Shown piece by piece: positions 60,638-64,000 of a stretch of 64,000 nt of DNA (the stretch's first letter is position 1; each line of letters opens with the position of its first letter). The translations under genes and the position numbers were made by a program. The stretch comes from JAPWJZ01 sp965279315 (GTDB lineage Bacteria; Pseudomonadota; Alphaproteobacteria; Micavibrionales; UBA2020), in the NCBI GenBank assembly GCA_965279315.1, contig OZ257145.1:124001-188000 (forward strand), read 5' to 3'. Under the pieces are notes generated by a model. The model made no database searches, was not told where the DNA came from, and saw only the letters and a list, made by a program, of their open reading frames with translations.

Positions 60638-60961
60638 ATGATTCAATGCGTGAACCACAGGACATGGCAGCACTTCGGTGGCTTGATGGCCTCCATTTTC
60701 CGGTTGCGCTACAAAATGCTTGTCGATGCGCAGTACTGGGATGTGCCCCGTTTTCAAGGAATGGAGTATGACCAATTCGATACGCCAGCGGCGACATACC
60801 TAGTATGGACCGACGATAATGGAGAAGTCCGGGGGACGGTAAGAGCGACCCCGACTGATCGCCCTTATATGCTTAAAGAGCTTTGGCCAGATATGGTCAC
60901 GATTCAAGACCTTCCCTCTTCCCTATCAGTTTGGGAATCCGAAGTAACATACGAGCAATAG
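60638..60961 (+). pseudogene. Truncated acyl-homoserine-lactone synthase (LuxI family)
   Basis: From ATG 60638 (GGAGGTGG eight bases before) the frame encodes 107 residues, about half of a normal LuxI. It contains the family's N-terminal signature: FRLRYKMLVDAQYWDVP with Arg24 and Trp34, GMEYDQFD (Glu43, Asp45, Asp48) and VRATPTDRP (Arg69). It stops just after VWE (residues 98-100), before the conserved C-terminal Arg and acyl-chain half. Directly downstream of the stop a TTCCCTG repeat region begins. It could not make a full enzyme. Confidence 0.8.
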
Positions 60962-61303
60962 AATTACATACTAATTTCCCTGACCGGCTATTGTGCCCCT
61001 GATTAGGGTCCCCCAATTCCCTGTTCAATACTGATGAAATGATTGCCTAAGGTCTAAAATTGCTCTGTAAACTCAGGGAGATGTGATGATAATAAAATTA
61101 CAATTCCTATTGCGATCGGGACAGGAAGTGGAAATTGCCTGTATTTTCCCTGTTTACCAGGGAATTTATCCATGAGAGACTTTAGCGACAGACTACATCC
61201 ACAACCATTTCCCCGCATTCAAAGATTACCCCCTGACATGAAGCCGGTCGCGCCAGCTATACTCGTGCGCGAATCCCTGAACCTTTTCGCAGCCGAGATA
61301 CCC
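60962..61303. other. Intergenic region with TTCCCTG repeats
   Basis: These 342 bases follow the truncated luxI and precede fhs. They hold TTCCCTG motifs at 60975 and 61017 and an inverted repeat TTCCCTG-TTTAC-CAGGGAA at 61146-61164. No gene is visible. The in-frame N-terminal extension of fhs (61172-61303) has none of the family's features. Confidence 0.6.
61146..61164. repeat. TTCCCTG inverted repeat, possibly from a recombinase-associated region
   Basis: TTCCCTG and CAGGGAA are exact complements with a five-base gap (TTTAC), and further TTCCCTG copies lie at 60975 and 61017. I recall this motif repeated around site-specific recombinase genes of other proteobacteria, but I cannot verify that here. 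Confidence 0.5.
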
Positions 61304-62974
61304 ATGCCTTCTGACATCGAAATTGCCCAGCATGCCAAGATGCAACGCATCGCGCACCTCGCCGCCGAGAAACTGGGGATTGCGGAGGAGCATCTGGAGC
61401 CTTACGGGCATTATAAAGCGAAAGTGTCGCTGAATTATATCGACACACTGAAAGATAAACCCGACGGCAAGCTGATTTTGGTGACGGCGATCAGCCCGAC
61501 GCCGCCCGGCGAAGGCAAGACGACCACGACGGTGGGCCTCGGCGATGCGCTCCGCCATATCGGCAAGAAAACGATGATCTGCCTGCGCGAACCCTCGCTC
61601 GGCCCTGTGTTCGGGTTAAAGGGCGGGGCGGCGGGCGGCGGTTATGCGCAGATCGTGCCGATGGAGGATATCAACCTGCATTTCACGGGCGATTTTTCGG
61701 CGATCGCGCTTGCCAACAACCTGCTCTCCGCGCTGTTGGACAATCACATCCATCATGGCAACCTTCTGGATATCGATGTGCGCCGCATCGTCTGGAAACG
61801 CGTGATGGACATGAACGACCGCGCGTTGCGCGACATCGTGGTGTCGCTGGGCGGCACAGGCAACGGGTATCCGCGCCAGGACGGTTTCGACATCGTCGTC
61901 GCATCCGAAGTGATGGCGATTTTCTGCCTCGCGACATCGATTGATGATTTGAAAAAACGCCTTGGCAATATCGTCGTGGCCTATACGCGCGCCAACAAGC
62001 CCGTGCTTGCGCGCGATTTGCAGGCGGATGGCGCGATGACTGTGCTGTTGCGCGCGGCGCTGGCGCCCAACCTTGTGCAGACGCTGGAAAACTGCCCCGC
62101 ATTCGTGCATGGCGGCCCGTTTGCGAATATCGCGCATGGCTGCAATTCGGTCATTTCGACCAAGGCTGCGCTGAAGCTTGCCGATTATGTGGTGACGGAG
62201 GCCGGTTTCGGCGCCGACCTAGGCGCGGAAAAATTCATCGACATCAAATGCCGCAAAAGCGGGCTGCGCCCCGCCGCCGCCGTGATTGTGGCGACCGTGC
62301 GCGCGCTGAAATACCATGGCGGCGCGGATTTGAATACGATCACGCAGGAAAACCTGGCTGCGCTTGATGCGGGCATGATCAACCTGGAGCGGCATGTCGA
62401 TAACGTGCAACGCGTGTATGGCGTGCCTTGCGTCGTTGCGATCAACCATTTCACCAGCGACACCGATGCCGAAGTTGCAATGATCAAGGAACGCATGGCG
62501 AAGCTTGGCGTCGAAACCGTGCTGGCGACGCATTGGGCGGATGGCGGCAAGGGAGCGGCCGATCTTGCCCATGCCGTGGTCGCCCTGTGCGAAAAAGGCG
62601 CGACATCGCATTTCGTGTACGAGGACAGCGACAATTTATGGGTCAAGGTCGGCAAGATCGCGCAGCGCGTCTACCGCGCCGCATCCGTCGATGCGAACGC
62701 CAAGGTGCGCGCGCAGATAGACAGGCTGCAGGAAAGCGGTTACGGCCATTACCCCGTCTGCATCGCCAAGACGCAATATTCCTTTTCCACCGATGTGCAG
62801 CTGCGGGGCGCGCCGGAGGGTCATGTGCTGGATATCCGCGAGGTGAGGCTGGCGGCGGGGGCGGAATTCATCGTGATGGTTTGCGGCGATATCATGACAA
62901 TGCCGGGATTGCCGAAAACCCCTGCGGCCAACCAGATCGATTTTGTTGATGGCAAGGTGCAGGGGCTGTTCTAA
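61304..62974 (+). CDS. fhs: Formate-tetrahydrofolate ligase
   Basis: From ATG 61304 (MPSDIEIAQHAKMQRIAHLA) the 556-residue enzyme has the P-loop SPTPPGEGKTTTTVGLGDAL and the conserved segment PSLGPVFGLKGGAAGGGYAQ, then ALNHF-type and TVRALKYHGG motifs. It ligates formate to THF using ATP, feeding one-carbon metabolism. Length equals the standard 555-560 residues. The extra 44 in-frame codons upstream lack family similarity. It borders the remnant island. Confidence 0.96.
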   Translation: MPSDIEIAQHAKMQRIAHLAAEKLGIAEEHLEPYGHYKAKVSLNYIDTLKDKPDGKLILVTAISPTPPGEGKTTTTVGLGDALRHIGKKTMICLREPSLGPVFGLKGGAAGGGYAQIVPMEDINLHFTGDFSAIALANNLLSALLDNHIHHGNLLDIDVRRIVWKRVMDMNDRALRDIVVSLGGTGNGYPRQDGFDIVVASEVMAIFCLATSIDDLKKRLGNIVVAYTRANKPVLARDLQADGAMTVLLRAALAPNLVQTLENCPAFVHGGPFANIAHGCNSVISTKAALKLADYVVTEAGFGADLGAEKFIDIKCRKSGLRPAAAVIVATVRALKYHGGADLNTITQENLAALDAGMINLERHVDNVQRVYGVPCVVAINHFTSDTDAEVAMIKERMAKLGVETVLATHWADGGKGAADLAHAVVALCEKGATSHFVYEDSDNLWVKVGKIAQRVYRAASVDANAKVRAQIDRLQESGYGHYPVCIAKTQYSFSTDVQLRGAPEGHVLDIREVRLAAGAEFIVMVCGDIMTMPGLPKTPAANQIDFVDGKVQGLF

Positions 62975-63057
62975 AGCTTTACGCGCCGGTGATTTTTACC
63001 ACGTTGCCAGACCCCAGATATTACAGATTTTCGAATGCCAGCAGGTTTGAAAACACG

Positions 63058-64000
63058 ATGGATATGCAACAATTTCCCCCCGCCTCTACCGTGCGCATGA
63101 CAGACCCGCTGCTGATAGCGGTGGCCGCCGTTTGCAGCTATGCGCTTTGTTTTAAAAGCGGCATGAGCAGCACTTACCTTGCCTGCCTCATCTCTCTCGC
63201 TGTCCTGATAACGGCGGCGGGTATGGAGATTTATTATGCGCCTTGGCGAAGGCTTGCCCACCCGCGCATTCGCATCAAAACACTTTTCGGCGACTGGCTG
63301 GTGAAATTTCTGGGGTTGATGGCGGGTTACGGGCTGACGTTGCTGTGCTGGAAATTCGTGCCTGAATTCGCGCGGGCGGGCTATGATCCATTTTTTAACG
63401 TAGCGGCGGCTGCACTCGTATATATGCCGGTCGCCATCGGCCTGTTCACGCTGTTCACCGAATGGCGGCTGGGGCCGCAGGAAGACCATGCATGGCATAT
63501 GGGGCAGTTCGTGCTGGGGCGGTGGCGGCGCGTGGATCGCATCGCTCTGCGCCATTTCCTGATGGGCTGGCTGGTGCGCGCGATATTCCTGCCGCTGAAT
63601 TTTTCGGCGCTGGCGCAGTTGATATCGCGTTTTCGCGGGCAAGAATCGCAGCTGCCCGGCATGCCGTTCGATCAGGCGCAGTATATTATCATTTCCATGA
63701 TATCAGCCGTGATGGTGGCGGCGATTGTGCCCGGGTATTTTTTCTCGTCGCGCCTGCTGGGCACGCATATCCGCAAGGTGGATGCGACCATCACCGGATG
63801 GCTGGCGACCATGGCCTGTTACCCGCCGTTGATGCAGGTTATTTTCCTGCAATGGCTGAATTTTTACCCGCATATGGATCGCGCAAAATGGGGCACGCCG
63901 TGGTCGGTGGAACTGGCGGGTTTCCCGATGCTGGCAATCGCAGCGGGTGTGTCGGTCATCCTGCTGGAAGTTATCCATTACTGGGGCGAGGCTTCGTTTG
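63058..64000 (+). CDS. Polytopic membrane protein, incomplete at the window end
   Basis: ATG 63058 (MDMQQFPPASTVRMTDPLLI) opens a frame that remains open to 64000, 314 codons. Many hydrophobic segments (AVAAVCSYALCF, ACLISLAVLITAAG, FLGLMAGYGLTLLCW and more) predict about seven or more helices so far. Its last visible residues, VIHYWGEASF, resemble the stretch before the methyltransferase domain of isoprenylcysteine methyltransferase-like proteins, an inference from memory. The C-terminus is outside the window. Confidence 0.6.
   Translation, partial: MDMQQFPPASTVRMTDPLLIAVAAVCSYALCFKSGMSSTYLACLISLAVLITAAGMEIYYAPWRRLAHPRIRIKTLFGDWLVKFLGLMAGYGLTLLCWKFVPEFARAGYDPFFNVAAAALVYMPVAIGLFTLFTEWRLGPQEDHAWHMGQFVLGRWRRVDRIALRHFLMGWLVRAIFLPLNFSALAQLISRFRGQESQLPGMPFDQAQYIIISMISAVMVAAIVPGYFFSSRLLGTHIRKVDATITGWLATMACYPPLMQVIFLQWLNFYPHMDRAKWGTPWSVELAGFPMLAIAAGVSVILLEVIHYWGEASF

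Noticed and set aside
61172..61303. 44-codon N-terminal extension of formate-THF ligase
   Set aside because: The protein already has the normal length from 61304, and the extension overlaps the TTCCCTG repeat area.

Overview
The window is a GC-rich (roughly 60%) alphaproteobacterial chromosome segment. The basis is gene content and order: a ctaC-ctaD-ctaB-ctaG-ctaE-SURF1 cytochrome aa3 oxidase cluster ending in thrC, a DUF2066 gene beside an HdaA-type DnaA homologue, a bact_aa3 subunit IV peptide, a DUF882 (YcbK-like) Tat protein, ETF-ubiquinone oxidoreductase and a YdcH-type peptide. I cannot fix the genus. Many unknown secreted or lipoprotein genes suggest an under-sampled lineage. Several AT-richer patches (about 11.5-12.5, 23.7-24.3, 29.8-30.1 and 59.1-61.2 kb) look like acquired or decaying DNA.

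Layout. 1-10 kb is one leftward cluster: ctaC, ctaD, ctaB, a 39-aa membrane peptide, ctaG, ctaE, a DUF983 protein, SURF1, an M32 carboxypeptidase, thrC and the start of pyrD. A rightward metalloprotease-like gene and a paired palindromic repeat interrupt it. 10-12.5 kb holds a VWA protein and two unknowns. 12.5-15.9 kb is the rpmH-rnpA-yidD-yidC-engB cluster, followed by tRNA-Arg(CCG). 16-23.5 kb is mostly leftward: hydrolases, a DUF882 protein, two ankyrin-like paralogues, a PH-domain protein and phosphofructokinase. 23.5-30 kb is accessory-like: a Rieske protein with altered cluster ligands, a DUF4034-like protein, two unknowns and three tandem paralogous lipoproteins. 30-41 kb holds hdaA, DUF2066, aa3 subunit IV, a large hybrid histidine kinase, an EF-hand protein, ndk, alaS and a hisN-like phosphatase. 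41-51 kb holds two unknowns, a lytic transglycosylase, an ankyrin/Sel1 protein, a type-4-like uracil-DNA glycosylase, ETF-QO, a small DnaB-like ATPase and a lipase-like hydrolase. 51-59 kb holds a TPR lipoprotein, two cysteine-rich secreted paralogues, ispE, a lipid kinase, a phosphoesterase, a Sel1/peptidoglycan-binding protein and tRNA-Gln(TTG). 59-61.2 kb, just downstream of that tRNA, is a remnant island with an RTX fragment, an orphan membrane protein, a headless LuxR HTH domain and a truncated LuxI-type synthase. The window closes with formate-tetrahydrofolate ligase and an incomplete membrane protein.

Main points of interest: the decayed luxR-luxI pair beside the tRNA, the Rieske protein whose two cluster histidines are displaced or replaced, a four-module six-cysteine repeat family, a lipoprotein triplication, an alpha/beta hydrolase with Asp at the nucleophile elbow, a uracil-DNA glycosylase lacking Fe-S cysteines, and a dispersed family of paired palindromic repeats. 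I see no CRISPR array, complete prophage or intact transposase.
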